A stretch of 64,000 nucleotides of DNA, from assembly GCA_014804795.1 (NCBI GenBank), contig JAAUZC010000044.1, positions 1 through 64,000 of the forward strand, written 5' to 3'. A model generated the notes under the pieces. It worked only from the letters and a program-made list of their open reading frames with translations, did no database searches and was not told the DNA's origin. This DNA comes from Lachnospiraceae bacterium. Its GTDB lineage: Bacteria > Bacillota > Clostridia > Lachnospirales > Lachnospiraceae. Made by a program: the position numbers and the translations under genes. This document shows, one piece after another, positions 51,973 to 61,600 of the stretch (position 1 is its first letter; every line of letters starts with the position of its first letter).

Positions 51973-52545
51973 TCAGCCCTCGGCACTTAGTTTTCCCTCT
52001 TTATAATGCTTTCTGCAGAGTGCAACATACCTGTCATTTGCGCCAAGGCAAATCTGCTCACCATCGCGGATGATCTCGCCGTTTTCATTGAATCTCGTAT
52101 TACATGACGCACCCTGCCCGCACCAACAGACGGTCTTTAATTCTTCTATCACATCCGCCCAGGCAAGAAGCCATATGGAGCCTTCAAACGGTTCCCGCCT
52201 GAAATCGGTCCGCAGTCCATAACAGATCACGGGGATGCCCAGATCATCCACCACATGCACGAAGCATTCAATATCAGACTTTTTGCAGAACTGCGCTTCA
52301 TCTACGATGATGCAGTCATAACGCTTTATCTCCTCATCACTCATCATCACAAAGTCTTCCACAAAGCAGCATTTCCGTTCAAGTCCCATACGGCTTTTGA
52401 TCAGGTTGTCGCCATCTCTGTTATCCAGTTTCGGCTTTAAGAGGAGCGCTTTTTTTCCCCGCTCATAATAATTGTATTCTACCATCAGGGCATTGGCTGT
52501 CTTGGAACTGCCCATAGCGCCGTGTCTAAAATATAACTTTGCCAT
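51973..52545 (-). CDS. tdk: Thymidine kinase (type II)
   Basis: Phosphorylates thymidine in nucleoside salvage. It is 190 aa. P-loop GAMGSSKTANAL at the N-terminus, DEAQFC in the middle, and zinc-ribbon cysteines in CWCGQGASC and ALCRKHY. GAGGG lies near the ATG. It is 62 bases downstream of the nucleoside importer genes on the same strand, which makes joint use of imported nucleosides likely. Confidence 0.95.
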   Translation of the reverse strand: MAKLYFRHGAMGSSKTANALMVEYNYYERGKKALLLKPKLDNRDGDNLIKSRMGLERKCCFVEDFVMMSDEEIKRYDCIIVDEAQFCKKSDIECFVHVVDDLGIPVICYGLRTDFRREPFEGSIWLLAWADVIEELKTVCWCGQGASCNTRFNENGEIIRDGEQICLGANDRYVALCRKHYKEGKLSAEG

Positions 52546-52607
52546 TTATCCCTCATTTCTGCGTATGCTCTTTCACAGTGTAAAAAATGTATTTTTCACA
52601 CTAACTT

Positions 52608-53543
52608 TTATCTTGCGCCCTTATCATAGGGAATGCCTTCCGCCTTCGGTGCATGGGAATTCTTCGATGTAAACGCCAGAATCACCATAGAAGCGATAAA
52701 AGGCATCATACTGTAAATATTATTGGACCATCCAAGCCCCGCCAACGCCGTGGAGTCGGCAATATTCGCCAGAGAACGGAACACCGCAAAGAAGAGTGCC
52801 GCTCCGGCAATATGAAACGGCTTCCACTGCCCAAAGATCATGACCGCGAGGGCAAGAAACCCAAATCCGGCTACACCGACTTCAAAGTTCCAGGTCGAAA
52901 CAGAGGGAACAATGTAGGCAAAACCGCCGATACCGCCCAGCGCGCCGGAAATGATCACCCCGATATATCTCCACTGGTAGACATTGATACCTACAGAATC
53001 CGCAGCCTGCGGGTGCTCACCGCAGGAACGCAGCCTCAGACCCCATTTTGTTTTAAACAGAAATACATAGCTGCATACCAGCAGAACAATGCCGATAAAC
53101 AGAAAAATATTGACGGTAAAAGGACCTATCTTATAGATAAAAGCAGCGTTGCTGTAATTCAGTTTTGCGGAAGCGGCACCATTTCCCGAACTGGAGGAAT
53201 TATTAAAAGCTTTCACCATAACGATCGCCACTGCGGTGGCGAGCATATTAAGCGCCGTACCGCCGATGGTCTGATCCGCCTTTAACGTGATCGCGGAAAA
53301 CCCGAGAAGCAGGGAATAAACCATGCCTGCCAACATACTTGCCAGAATGGACACTGCCACCAATGCAGGCGCCGGCATGTCCCCACATAAAGCTAAAACA
53401 AATACACCGGCCAGTCCGCCGATGGCCATGATCCCCTCCAGAGCAATATTGATAACGCCGCTTCGCTCCGAGAACATACCGCCCATTGCCACTAACATCA
53501 GGACAACTGCGTATAATAATGTAAATTTAATCAGAAGAAACAT
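52608..53543 (-). CDS. nupQ: Nucleoside ABC transporter permease 2
   Basis: 311 aa, BPD_transp_2 family, about 8-9 helices. The signature GVINIALEGIMAIGGLAGV near residue 30 is typical of NupQ/YufQ-type permeases, as is WGLRLRSCGEHPQAADSVGI. Its ATG overlaps the nupP stop by one base (TAATG). With NupP it would form the membrane channel. Confidence 0.87.
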   Translation of the reverse strand: MFLLIKFTLLYAVVLMLVAMGGMFSERSGVINIALEGIMAIGGLAGVFVLALCGDMPAPALVAVSILASMLAGMVYSLLLGFSAITLKADQTIGGTALNMLATAVAIVMVKAFNNSSSSGNGAASAKLNYSNAAFIYKIGPFTVNIFLFIGIVLLVCSYVFLFKTKWGLRLRSCGEHPQAADSVGINVYQWRYIGVIISGALGGIGGFAYIVPSVSTWNFEVGVAGFGFLALAVMIFGQWKPFHIAGAALFFAVFRSLANIADSTALAGLGWSNNIYSMMPFIASMVILAFTSKNSHAPKAEGIPYDKGAR

Positions 53544-54664
53544 TATTTTTTATCCTCCTTTCCGGTGGTCTTGTTTCCGTCCTCTCCCTGCACTTTCTTT
53601 TTCGTGAGCAGATTCAGAATGATCCCTTTAAACAATGTCACAAATGCACACAGATAAATGATCACTGCCACGATCAGATCTGCGATTTCAGGCTGATAAT
53701 ACTTCGTAGGCAGATATGCGCCGCCGACGGAAATATGCGCCACGAAAAATGCGGCAAAGACAACCCCCAGCGGATTGCTCATGGCAAGAAGCGCTATCGG
53801 AATACCGTTAAAGCCGATGGCCGGAAGCGCCGTGGCCACCTGCGGGTTCCATTCGGCACCTCCCGAGAGAAAATAAAGGCCTGCCCCTGCCCCCGCAAGA
53901 GCTCCCGAAATCATCATGGAAAGCACGATGCTGCGTTTTTCATTGATGCCGCCGTACTTTGCCGCATCCTTGTTAAAGCCGCAGGCTTTCAGCTCATAGC
54001 CGAAAGTCGTCTTATTCAGAATAATATACATCAACACAGCAAATGCTATCGCAATGAAAATAGCGATCGTTGTGGAGTTTGTTTTAAAAATCGTATTCAG
54101 TCCGCCGTTCGGAATGATTGATCCCGGAGAGACGGAACTCAGCTTGTACGTACGGGTTGTTTTCTGGTCATACATTCCCGGGATTCTGGTATACATCAGC
54201 TCATTGACCAGATAAAGCCCAACCCAGTTGAACATGATCGCTGTAATTACCTCATTCACATTATAATAGGCCTTAAAAATACCGGGCAGCGCTCCCCAGA
54301 TAGCTCCGCATACCATGGAAGCCAAAAGGCACACATACCAGGGCAGATGTAAAACAATGGCACAAAAAAGCGCTCCGAATATCCCGACGGTATACTGCCC
54401 TGCCGCACCGATATTGAACAGGCCGGTCTTAAAGGCAAACGCCACCGAAAGCCCCGTCATAATAAGCGGCGCAGTCTGGGTGATCTCACTTCCCATTCCC
54501 TTCGGCATCAGATAAAATCCGCCCTTGATGATCCGCACAAATCCATCCAAAGCATTTTCTGCATTGATGCAGTATAATATGATCAGTCCCACCAAAAGGC
54601 CGATTATGATACATATAGCCGAGGCCACTATGGACAGGATACCATCTTTTGTCTTTTCATTCAT
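53543..54664 (-). CDS. nupP: Nucleoside ABC transporter permease 1
   Basis: 373 aa, BPD_transp_2 family, about 9-10 helices. Hallmarks are TAPLIMTGLSVAFAFKTGLFNIGAAGQ and FGYELKACGFNKDAAKYGGI. The C-terminal tail (KKKVQGEDGNKTTGKEDKK) is charged. AGGGG precedes the ATG. It lies 28 bases after nupO and overlaps nupQ by one base. Confidence 0.87.
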   Translation of the reverse strand: MNEKTKDGILSIVASAICIIIGLLVGLIILYCINAENALDGFVRIIKGGFYLMPKGMGSEITQTAPLIMTGLSVAFAFKTGLFNIGAAGQYTVGIFGALFCAIVLHLPWYVCLLASMVCGAIWGALPGIFKAYYNVNEVITAIMFNWVGLYLVNELMYTRIPGMYDQKTTRTYKLSSVSPGSIIPNGGLNTIFKTNSTTIAIFIAIAFAVLMYIILNKTTFGYELKACGFNKDAAKYGGINEKRSIVLSMMISGALAGAGAGLYFLSGGAEWNPQVATALPAIGFNGIPIALLAMSNPLGVVFAAFFVAHISVGGAYLPTKYYQPEIADLIVAVIIYLCAFVTLFKGIILNLLTKKKVQGEDGNKTTGKEDKK

Positions 54665-54692
54665 ATTTTTACCCCTCTATCCTTCCGTAAAT

Positions 54693-56234
54693 TTATACTT
54701 CTGCAGGAACGGGGTCTCGCTTTGCCCCGGCCATATACAATCCCAATTCTTCCACAGTTACCTGTTTCGGATCCAGCTGTCCTACGATTTCCCCCTCGTA
54801 CATCACAAGAATACGGTCGGAAACATCCATCACCTCGTCCAGTTCCAGTGAAACCAAAAGTACCGCTTTTCCCTGATCCCTCTGTGCCACAAGCTGTTTA
54901 TGAATAAACTCAATGGCACCAACATCCAGGCCCCTGGTGGGCTGCACTGCCACCAGAAGATCCGGATCTTTATCGATTTCCCTGGCAATGATCGCCTTCT
55001 GCTGATTGCCGCCGGACATGCTTCTGGCAATGGTAGCCGAACCCTGACCGCTTCTTACATCATATTCCTCAATCAGACGATCCGAATATTCCCTTACGGC
55101 CTTCGCCTTAATAAATCCGGCTTTCTGGAAATCCGGCTGCCAGTATCTTTGCAATACCATATTCTGTTCCAGAGCGTAGTCCAGTACAAGCCCATGTTTG
55201 TGGCGGTCTTCCGGAATATGGCTCATACCGCTTTTGGAGCGGTCGCGAATGGATGCTTTCGCGATATCTTTTCCGTTAAAGATAAGCTTGCCGGCGGTTA
55301 TTTTTTCCAGACCGGTAAGTCCCTGCACAAACTCCGACTGACCGTTTCCGTCAATACCCGCAATACAGACGATCTCACCGCGGCGCACATTGAACGAAAT
55401 ATCCTTCACCGCATTGTTGTTGTGAGCCTTGCTGGGTACGGTCATATGCTCTACTTTCAGGACGGTTTCCCCCGGCTTTGCCGGCTTCTTTTCTACGGAA
55501 AAACTTACATTCCTGCCCACCATCATGCGGGAGAGTTCTTCCTTGCTGGTCTTATCGATATCCACTGTACCGATATAACGCCCTTTCTGAAGGATCGTGC
55601 AGCGGTCGGCCACCTCCATGATCTCATTCAGCTTATGGGTGATAAACAGGATGGATTTTCCCTCTTTCGCCAGATTTTTCATGATCTTCATCAGTTCGGT
55701 TATCTCCTGCGGCGTGAGCACGGCCGTGGGCTCATCAAAAATCAGCACTTCATTCTCCCGATAGAGCATCTTTAAAATTTCGGTACGCTGCTGCATACCG
55801 ACAGTGATGTCCGAAATAAGTGCATCCGGATCCACTTTAAGACCATATTTTTCACTCAGCTGCAGAACTTTTTCCCTCGCCCCCTTCTTCTCCAGAAAAA
55901 GTCCCTTTGTGGGTTCCACTCCCAGAATGATGTTATCCAAAACAGAGAAACATTCCACCAGTTTAAAATGCTGGTGCACCATACCGATATTCAGGTCGTT
56001 TGCATCGTTTGGTGTATTGATCTTAACCTCTTCACCATTTTTCTTGATCGTACCGGAGGTTGGCTGGTAAAGCCCGAAAAGAATGCTCATAAGCGTGGAC
56101 TTTCCGGCCCCGTTTTCTCCAAGCAAAGCGTGAATCTCACCTTTTTTCAGCTGCAGGGTAATGTTATCATTTGCCCTGATGCCCGGGAATTCTTTTGTGA
56201 TGTTCAACATCTCGATTATGTAGTTGTTCTCCAT
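54693..56234 (-). CDS. nupO: Nucleoside ABC transporter ATP-binding protein (double ABC)
   Basis: 513 aa, two fused ABC domains. The first has Walker A GENGAGKST, signature ITVGMQQR and Walker B IFDEPTAVL. The second has the altered loop GIDGNGQSE, signature MSGGNQQKAI and the matching VAVQPTRGLD, where the catalytic Asp-Glu is replaced by Gln. This asymmetry is usual in the YufO/NupO type. AAGGG precedes the ATG. A strong terminator separates it from the binding-protein gene upstream. Confidence 0.9.
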   Translation of the reverse strand: MENNYIIEMLNITKEFPGIRANDNITLQLKKGEIHALLGENGAGKSTLMSILFGLYQPTSGTIKKNGEEVKINTPNDANDLNIGMVHQHFKLVECFSVLDNIILGVEPTKGLFLEKKGAREKVLQLSEKYGLKVDPDALISDITVGMQQRTEILKMLYRENEVLIFDEPTAVLTPQEITELMKIMKNLAKEGKSILFITHKLNEIMEVADRCTILQKGRYIGTVDIDKTSKEELSRMMVGRNVSFSVEKKPAKPGETVLKVEHMTVPSKAHNNNAVKDISFNVRRGEIVCIAGIDGNGQSEFVQGLTGLEKITAGKLIFNGKDIAKASIRDRSKSGMSHIPEDRHKHGLVLDYALEQNMVLQRYWQPDFQKAGFIKAKAVREYSDRLIEEYDVRSGQGSATIARSMSGGNQQKAIIAREIDKDPDLLVAVQPTRGLDVGAIEFIHKQLVAQRDQGKAVLLVSLELDEVMDVSDRILVMYEGEIVGQLDPKQVTVEELGLYMAGAKRDPVPAEV

Positions 56235-56309
56235 ATACCCGCATCCCTTCTTCTTTATCGTATATCATTTTCAGTATATCATTTTTCGTGCTATTTAAAA
56301 AGCAAAAAA

Positions 56310-56353
56310 TATTGAAAAAGAAAAAGAGGAAGAGAAAATCATTTCTCTTCCTC
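56310..56353 (-). terminator. Terminator between nupN and nupO
   Basis: GAGGAAGAGAAA (56326-56337) and TTTCTCTTCCTC (56342-56353) form a perfect 12-bp stem with a 4-base loop, followed by TTTTTCTTTTTC on the minus strand. Partial read-through would give more binding protein than ATPase and permease. Confidence 0.85.
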
Positions 56354-56365
56354 CGGAATATCATT

Positions 56366-57535
56366 TTATTCGATATAGTTAACCGTTGTGTGGGAACCAA
56401 CCTCAGGTGCATTCTCCGTATCAGCGGAAATAGCAATGGAACCATCCTTGATCCCTGCAAGAACTGTTTCATACTCGTCCTTTGTGAAAGTCTCAAAGCC
56501 CCAGGAAGCATCATCTGTCGGTAATCCAAGGTAATCGCCCTGTGTCAGGCCAAGCTGTGCCGCTGTGCCGCCGATGGATGAAAAGTTACCGCTAAAGTAA
56601 GTATCCAACGCAGAAGTAACAGCGCTGCCGAGCCCTTTCATTGCGGAAGTTACACAGCAGTCTCCGATACTCGGACGCTGGTCCACATCAACGCCGATAA
56701 CCTTTCCGTCATGTATCTCTGCTGCTTCAACAGCAGAAGTATAGATACCGCCGCCGCATGCAAATACTACTTCCGTACCGTTAGAATACCAGCCTTCCAT
56801 AGCTGCTGTAATATTGGAATCGCCATAGAACTGACCGCCATAGTAATATTTTACGTTTACATCAACACCCAGCTCTTCTGCTGCCGCATTGATACCCTGC
56901 ACATAACCGTAACCGTAACGGATAACAGCAGGAACTGCCATGCCGCCCAGGAAGCCAAGATCTGTATAACCGTCTTTCACTGCTGCATAACCTGCCAGAT
57001 AACCTGCCTGCTCTTCCTGGAAGCTGCACACATAAACGTTGCTGCCAAGGGCTACCTGTTCATCAGCAAGGTTTACGACATCACCTTCCGTAACGTCAAC
57101 CGCGATAAAGGTAACTTCCGGATAGAGATCTTGCTCCTCAGCGATCGCGGGTCCGAATAAGTACCCCGGCATAACAACTACTGTAGCCCCTTCAGCAATG
57201 GCAAGGTCGATGGAGTTGATTCTATCTTCGTTCTCCTCGCCCGCGGGTTTATAATATTCATACTCAATACCATTGGCTTCACCATAAGCTATTATGGTTT
57301 CCCATGTGATCTGGTTGAAAGACTCGTCTGTGATATCACCGGAGTCGGTAATCATAGCGATCTTTTCGTCTTCAACTGCAGCCGGCGCCTCTGCCGCCGG
57401 TTCTTCTGCTGCAGGTTCCTCTGCCTCAGAAGTTTCTTCCGCCGGTGCTGCCGGTTCTTCTGCACTGTTCCCACATGCTGCCAAAGAGAATGCCATTGCG
57501 CATACGAGAAGGACTGCAATTACTTTCTTTTTCAT
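56366..57535 (-). CDS. nupN: Nucleoside-binding lipoprotein (BMP family)
   Basis: Extracellular ligand-binding lipoprotein for the NupOPQ importer. It is 389 aa. The lipobox FSLAAC gives the lipidated Cys. A Glu/Ala/Pro-rich linker (about 25-55) precedes a BMP/Med fold (about 58-385; MITDSGDITDESFNQITWE; DLGFLGGMAVPAVIRYGYGYVQG; VVFACGGGIYTSAVEAAE). Purine or general nucleosides are likely from the family and the neighbouring tdk. AGGAGG lies 9 bases before the ATG. Own strong promoter. Confidence 0.9.
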   Translation of the reverse strand: MKKKVIAVLLVCAMAFSLAACGNSAEEPAAPAEETSEAEEPAAEEPAAEAPAAVEDEKIAMITDSGDITDESFNQITWETIIAYGEANGIEYEYYKPAGEENEDRINSIDLAIAEGATVVVMPGYLFGPAIAEEQDLYPEVTFIAVDVTEGDVVNLADEQVALGSNVYVCSFQEEQAGYLAGYAAVKDGYTDLGFLGGMAVPAVIRYGYGYVQGINAAAEELGVDVNVKYYYGGQFYGDSNITAAMEGWYSNGTEVVFACGGGIYTSAVEAAEIHDGKVIGVDVDQRPSIGDCCVTSAMKGLGSAVTSALDTYFSGNFSSIGGTAAQLGLTQGDYLGLPTDDASWGFETFTKDEYETVLAGIKDGSIAISADTENAPEVGSHTTVNYIE

Positions 57536-57561
57536 AAATAATTTCCTCCTAACTTAAATTG

Positions 57562-57578
57562 ACCATTATATCAATGGT
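57562..57578 (-). promoter_or_regulatory. Leader inverted repeat of nupN
   Basis: ACCATT (57562-57567) and AATGGT (57573-57578) lie about 20 bases downstream of the -10 box and before the ribosome site. A small hairpin or repressor site. Confidence 0.35.
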
Positions 57579-57597
57579 TGTCCACGTTCATCTACTA

Positions 57598-57626
57598 AGT
57601 ATAAGATATTCATTCTTCTTTTTCAA
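57598..57626 (-). promoter_or_regulatory. Promoter of nupN
   Basis: TTGAAA, a 17-base spacer and TATACT on the minus strand, about 60 bases before the start. Confidence 0.75.
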
Positions 57627-57703
57627 GAACTGTTTTTATAATTATTCAGGAAAAAAAGTGTCGAAATATGTGGAAAATGAATAAAAATATCCTTCTTTCC
57701 CTT

Positions 57704-57805
57704 TCACTCTTCCATATATTCCCTGTATTCACGCTCCGATGCAAACAACATATATCCGCTTCCCGTCCATCCCATATATCCCTGTGATGTTGTGTATCCT
57801 TTCAT
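57704..57805 (-). CDS. 33-aa small protein of unknown function
   Basis: A 34-codon frame with an ATG at 57805 and GGAG 7 bases upstream. The protein is rich in Tyr and Gly, with QGYMGWTGSGYMLFASE followed by REYREYMEE. I recall similar tiny proteins with YML/YRLFASE and a Tyr-Glu-rich end in other Lachnospiraceae, but cannot verify that here. It directly follows copy B of the structured repeat, whose end merges with its ribosome site. It is upstream of nupN on the same strand; no terminator was seen between them. It is easily overlooked because of its size. Confidence 0.55.
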   Translation of the reverse strand: MKGYTTSQGYMGWTGSGYMLFASEREYREYMEE

Positions 57806-57820
57806 GCTCTCTCCTTTCTA

Positions 57821-57938
57821 TTCCAGTTCCGCAGATCCCCTTCCAGCACACGAATAGCGGAAGACAAATTTACAGCCGTTTCACGTCTGCAAATTGTCTT
57901 GTGCGCTGTCTGGGAATCTGCTGTTTTCCAGTTCCGCA
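57821..57938 (-). repeat. Dispersed structured repeat, copy B (before the small ORF)
   Basis: Homologous to 31910-32017 and flanked by an exact 13-mer direct repeat (57821-57833 and 57926-57938). It folds as CCAG (57843-57846) with CTGG (57910-57913), AAGAC with GTCTT, AATTT (57867-57871) with AAATT (57891-57895), and CAG with CTG. Two G-C pairs of copy A are A-T here, keeping the stem. The minus-strand end reads into GAAAGGAG and the small ORF start. Confidence 0.7.
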
Positions 57939-57967
57939 TTCGCGCTTCCGGTCTTGATATAGAGAGC

Positions 57968-58005
57968 ATAACAAAAGAGGTGTCCCATAATCGGTACACC
58001 TCTTT
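57968..58005 (-). terminator. Terminator of the Uma2 gene
   Basis: AAAGAGGTGT (57974-57983) and ACACCTCTTT (57996-58005) form a perfect 10-bp stem followed by TTTTGTT on the minus strand. Confidence 0.75.
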
Positions 58006-58045
58006 AAGCAAACACAGCTTCCTTTCTTCCGTTACTTCTATATGA

Positions 58046-58582
58046 TCATTCTACTTTTATATGAAATCCCTCATATATTCCCACCGGAATATCAGTCCCA
58101 AAGGAATACTCTTCTACGGATTCCCTCTCAAAACAGTAAACTGTCGCACGCTGCCTCACAGGATCCACGATCCAATATTCTCTGACACCGGCGGTACGGT
58201 ATTTAAACAATTTTGTAAAATAATCCATCCCTTTGCTGCCCGGTGAGACAATTTCAATAATCCAGTCCGGAGCTCCATTACACCCTTTATCTGTTATCTT
58301 ATTCCTGTCACAGATAACGGATATATCCGGTTCTACATAATTTCTATCATTTTCATTCAGGAACACAGCAAACGGAGCCGGAATCACAACACACTCACCA
58401 TGATTTTCCCTGATGTAATCTTTTATTTGGTAATGCAGCTCCGATACAAGCAACTGATGTTTTGTATTCGGCGGAGCCATGTAGTAAATTTTTCCATCGA
58501 TCAGCTCTGCCCTTTCCCCATCCGGCAATGCATAGATATCTTCCACTGTATAAAATTCTTCCCTTTTCAGCGCTTCCATCAT
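58046..58582 (-). CDS. Uma2-family (DUF820) endonuclease-fold protein
   Basis: 178 aa. The PD-(D/E)XK nuclease-like core is visible: ELIDGKIYYM, then VEPDISVI with the metal Asp, DWIIEIVSPGSK with the catalytic Glu, and KLFKYRTAGVREYWIVDP. The residues needed for activity seem present. Uma2 proteins are common in cyanobacteria and some Firmicutes; their role is unsettled, and many may be mobile or defence-related. GGAGG lies 7 bases before the first ATG. Own terminator. Confidence 0.85.
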   Translation of the reverse strand: MMEALKREEFYTVEDIYALPDGERAELIDGKIYYMAPPNTKHQLLVSELHYQIKDYIRENHGECVVIPAPFAVFLNENDRNYVEPDISVICDRNKITDKGCNGAPDWIIEIVSPGSKGMDYFTKLFKYRTAGVREYWIVDPVRQRATVYCFERESVEEYSFGTDIPVGIYEGFHIKVE

Positions 58583-58634
58583 GTCGCCCTCCTTCCGTTA
58601 ATATTATATATGATTCTGCCGAAAATTACTACCG

Positions 58635-61600
58635 CTACAGCAGATATTCCTCCATCTCATTCAGCACATTTTCCGTCAGCACAAGCAGGTTTTCCTCATC
58701 CCGCTCCACCATGCCGCCTTTTCTGTAGCGCACATCAAAATATGGCGTTCCTTTTGAGGAAAAGCAAAGGCCTGTCACACTGTTTGTGATCAGATCTCCG
58801 ATACCCTCCACTTTGATCTTCGCGTCCTGCTTCATCGTAAATTTCAATATCTCATTTTTTCCTTTTACTTCTGTAATATAAAGCTTATGCGCCTGCATCC
58901 TGATCATTGCCACCCGCAGCAGATTGTTCACAGACTTCGGAATCTCCCCGAAGCGGTCAAGAAGTTCTTCTTTCATGTCCTCGCACTCCGCCTGGGTTTC
59001 GATTCCTGCCACCCTCTTATAAATGTCCAGTTTCTGATACTCGTTCATAATATAGGAAGGCGGAATGTATGCGTCCACGTCCAGTTCCACCGCCGTATTG
59101 AAAGACTCCTGCGCCTCCTCACCTTTCAGGCTCCGCACTGCTTCATTGAGCATCTTGCAGTACAGGTCGTACCCGACCGCCGCCATGTGCCCGTGCTGTT
59201 TTTTCCCAAGCAGATTTCCCGCGCCGCGAATCTCCAGATCTCGCATGGCAATCTTAAAACCGCTGCCCAGATCCGTAAATTCTCTGATCGCTGAAAGTCT
59301 CTTTTCCGCCACCTCCCGCAATACCTTATCTCTTCTATACATCAAAAATGCATATGCGTTCCGGTTGCTGCGCCCCACTCTGCCGCGGAGCTGATAGAGC
59401 TGAGACAGCCCCATATTATCGGAATCATGGATAATGATCGTATTGGCATTCGGAATATCAAGTCCTGTCTCAATGATCGTCGTGGAGATCAGCACATCGA
59501 TTTCCCCATTTATGAAGTCGAACATGATGCGCTCCAACTCACTCTCTTTCATCTGTCCATGGGCAAAGGCCACCTCCGCCTCCGGCACAAGCGCCTGCAC
59601 CGCGGCCGCCACATCGGCGATATTATTCACTCTGTTATATAAATAATATACCTGTCCGTCGCGGGATATCTCACGCACAATGGCCTCGCGCACCATCTCT
59701 TCATTGTATTCACACACAAAGGTCTGCACCGGCATCCTGTCCCCGGGTGCCTCTTCCAACACACTCATATCACGAATACCGATCAGGCTCATATGGAGCG
59801 TCCGCGGAATCGGTGTTGCCGTCAGTGTCAGTACATCTACAGATTCCCGAAGCTTTTTGATCTTCTCCTTGTGGCTTACGCCAAAACGCTGTTCCTCGTC
59901 AATGATCAACAGTCCCAGATCTTGAAAACCCACATCCGCTGAAAGCATCCGGTGTGTGCCGATCACAATATCCACCATGCCTTTTTTCAGGTCCTGTATC
60001 GTTTTTTTCTGCTCCGCGGCACTGCGGAACCGGGAGAGAAGCGCAATCTGTACCGGGTAATCTTTCATCCGCTGCACAAACGTATTGTAATGCTGCTGCG
60101 CCAGGATCGTTGTGGGCACCAAAAACGCCACCTGTTTATTTTCCTGCACCGCCTTAAACGCTGTCCTGATCGCAATTTCCGTCTTTCCGTAGCCCACATC
60201 GCCGCAGATCAAGCGATCCATGATCTTACGGCTCTCCATATCCGCTTTTGCCGCCGCAATTGCCGCAAGCTGATCTTCCGTCTCCTCAAACGGGAACAGT
60301 TCTTCAAACTCCTGCTGCCATGTCGTATCCGCCCCAAACTGATAGCCCGACTGGCTTTGTCTTGCCGCATACAGTTCCACCAGATCCTGTGCCACTTCCT
60401 CCACCGCCATTTTCGTCTTTGTACGGGTCTTATTCCACTCCTGTGTGCCGAGTTTATTTAATTTCGGTTTTTTTGCATCCGCGGAAGCATACTTCTGGAT
60501 CACGCCCAGATTTGTCGCCAGCACATACAGGTTTCCACCGCCGGCATACTCGATCTTCATATAATCTTTCACCACATGATCCATCTCCACCTTTTCAATA
60601 CCGCGGTAGATGCCCATGCCGTGATTTTCATGTACCACAAAATCGCCTACCTTCAGGTCGGCAAAGTTCTGTATCTTCTGTCCTTCGTATTTCTTTGTCC
60701 TTTTTTTCTTCTTTTTTTCGGCTCCAAAAATATCACTCTCGGAAATCACCACAAATTTGAGAAGCGGATATTCAAAACCTTTTAACACCCGTCCGTAAAA
60801 TGTCATGATCTCGCCGGGCTGTATCTCCCTCTCCGGATTTTCCGTGTAAAAAGCGGTCAGACCGTACACACCCAGATCCTCCGCCAGCCGCTTTGCACGG
60901 GTGCGGGATCCGGAAAGCAACAGCACCCGGTAACCGTTTTTCTTATACCTCCGCAGATCTTTTACCAGCATCTCAAAGCTGTTATTGTAGGAAGAAACGC
61001 TCTTTGCTGAAAAATCATATTTTTTATCCGGCTTCATAAACGGATTTTTCATATCCAGAGATGCAATTGTCACCACCGGATAGCCGGACATTCTTGCCGC
61101 CGTCTCCGCCCTGCCATATAAAAGCGTCATCTGTCCGGGCAGAAGATATCCCTTCTCCAGTCTGTGGGACATACTCTCACGAAATTCCAGTTCCACCGCT
61201 TCCGCGTGCTCTCCAATCCTGACAGGTTCATCCAGAAAAATGCAGCTTTCCTTCCTGTCAAAACTGCCGAGAAACGAGCCCAGTTCGTCATAAAAATACC
61301 GCACATAGGACTCCAGATTGACTTTCGCCTCCAGCTCCAACACTTCTTCCCGCAGTTCCCCGATCTGTCTGTGAAGCCTTGCGGCCTCCTCGATCTTTCC
61401 CTGTCCCCGCAGCGCCTCCTCCTGCTTTTTTGCCTCCAGTCCTATCAGATGCATCCCCCTTGCCCGCTGATCTTTTGTCAAAATCATTTCAGTGGCCGGA
61501 TAGATATCGACGCTGCTTAATTTCTCAATGGAGCGCTGGCTTAACACATCAAAACTGCGGATGGAATCTACATCCTCCCCCCACAGCTCAATCCTGTATG

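Larger units (their letters stand above)
57806..58045. other. Intergenic region before Uma2 gene end
   Basis: Holds copy B of the dispersed repeat (57821-57938) and the Uma2 gene terminator (57968-58005). No other open frame with a ribosome site was seen. Confidence 0.6.

Noticed and set aside
57704-58582. Toxin-antitoxin pair formed by the small ORF and the Uma2 gene
   Set aside because: A strong terminator and a repeat lie between them, and neither resembles a known toxin or antitoxin.
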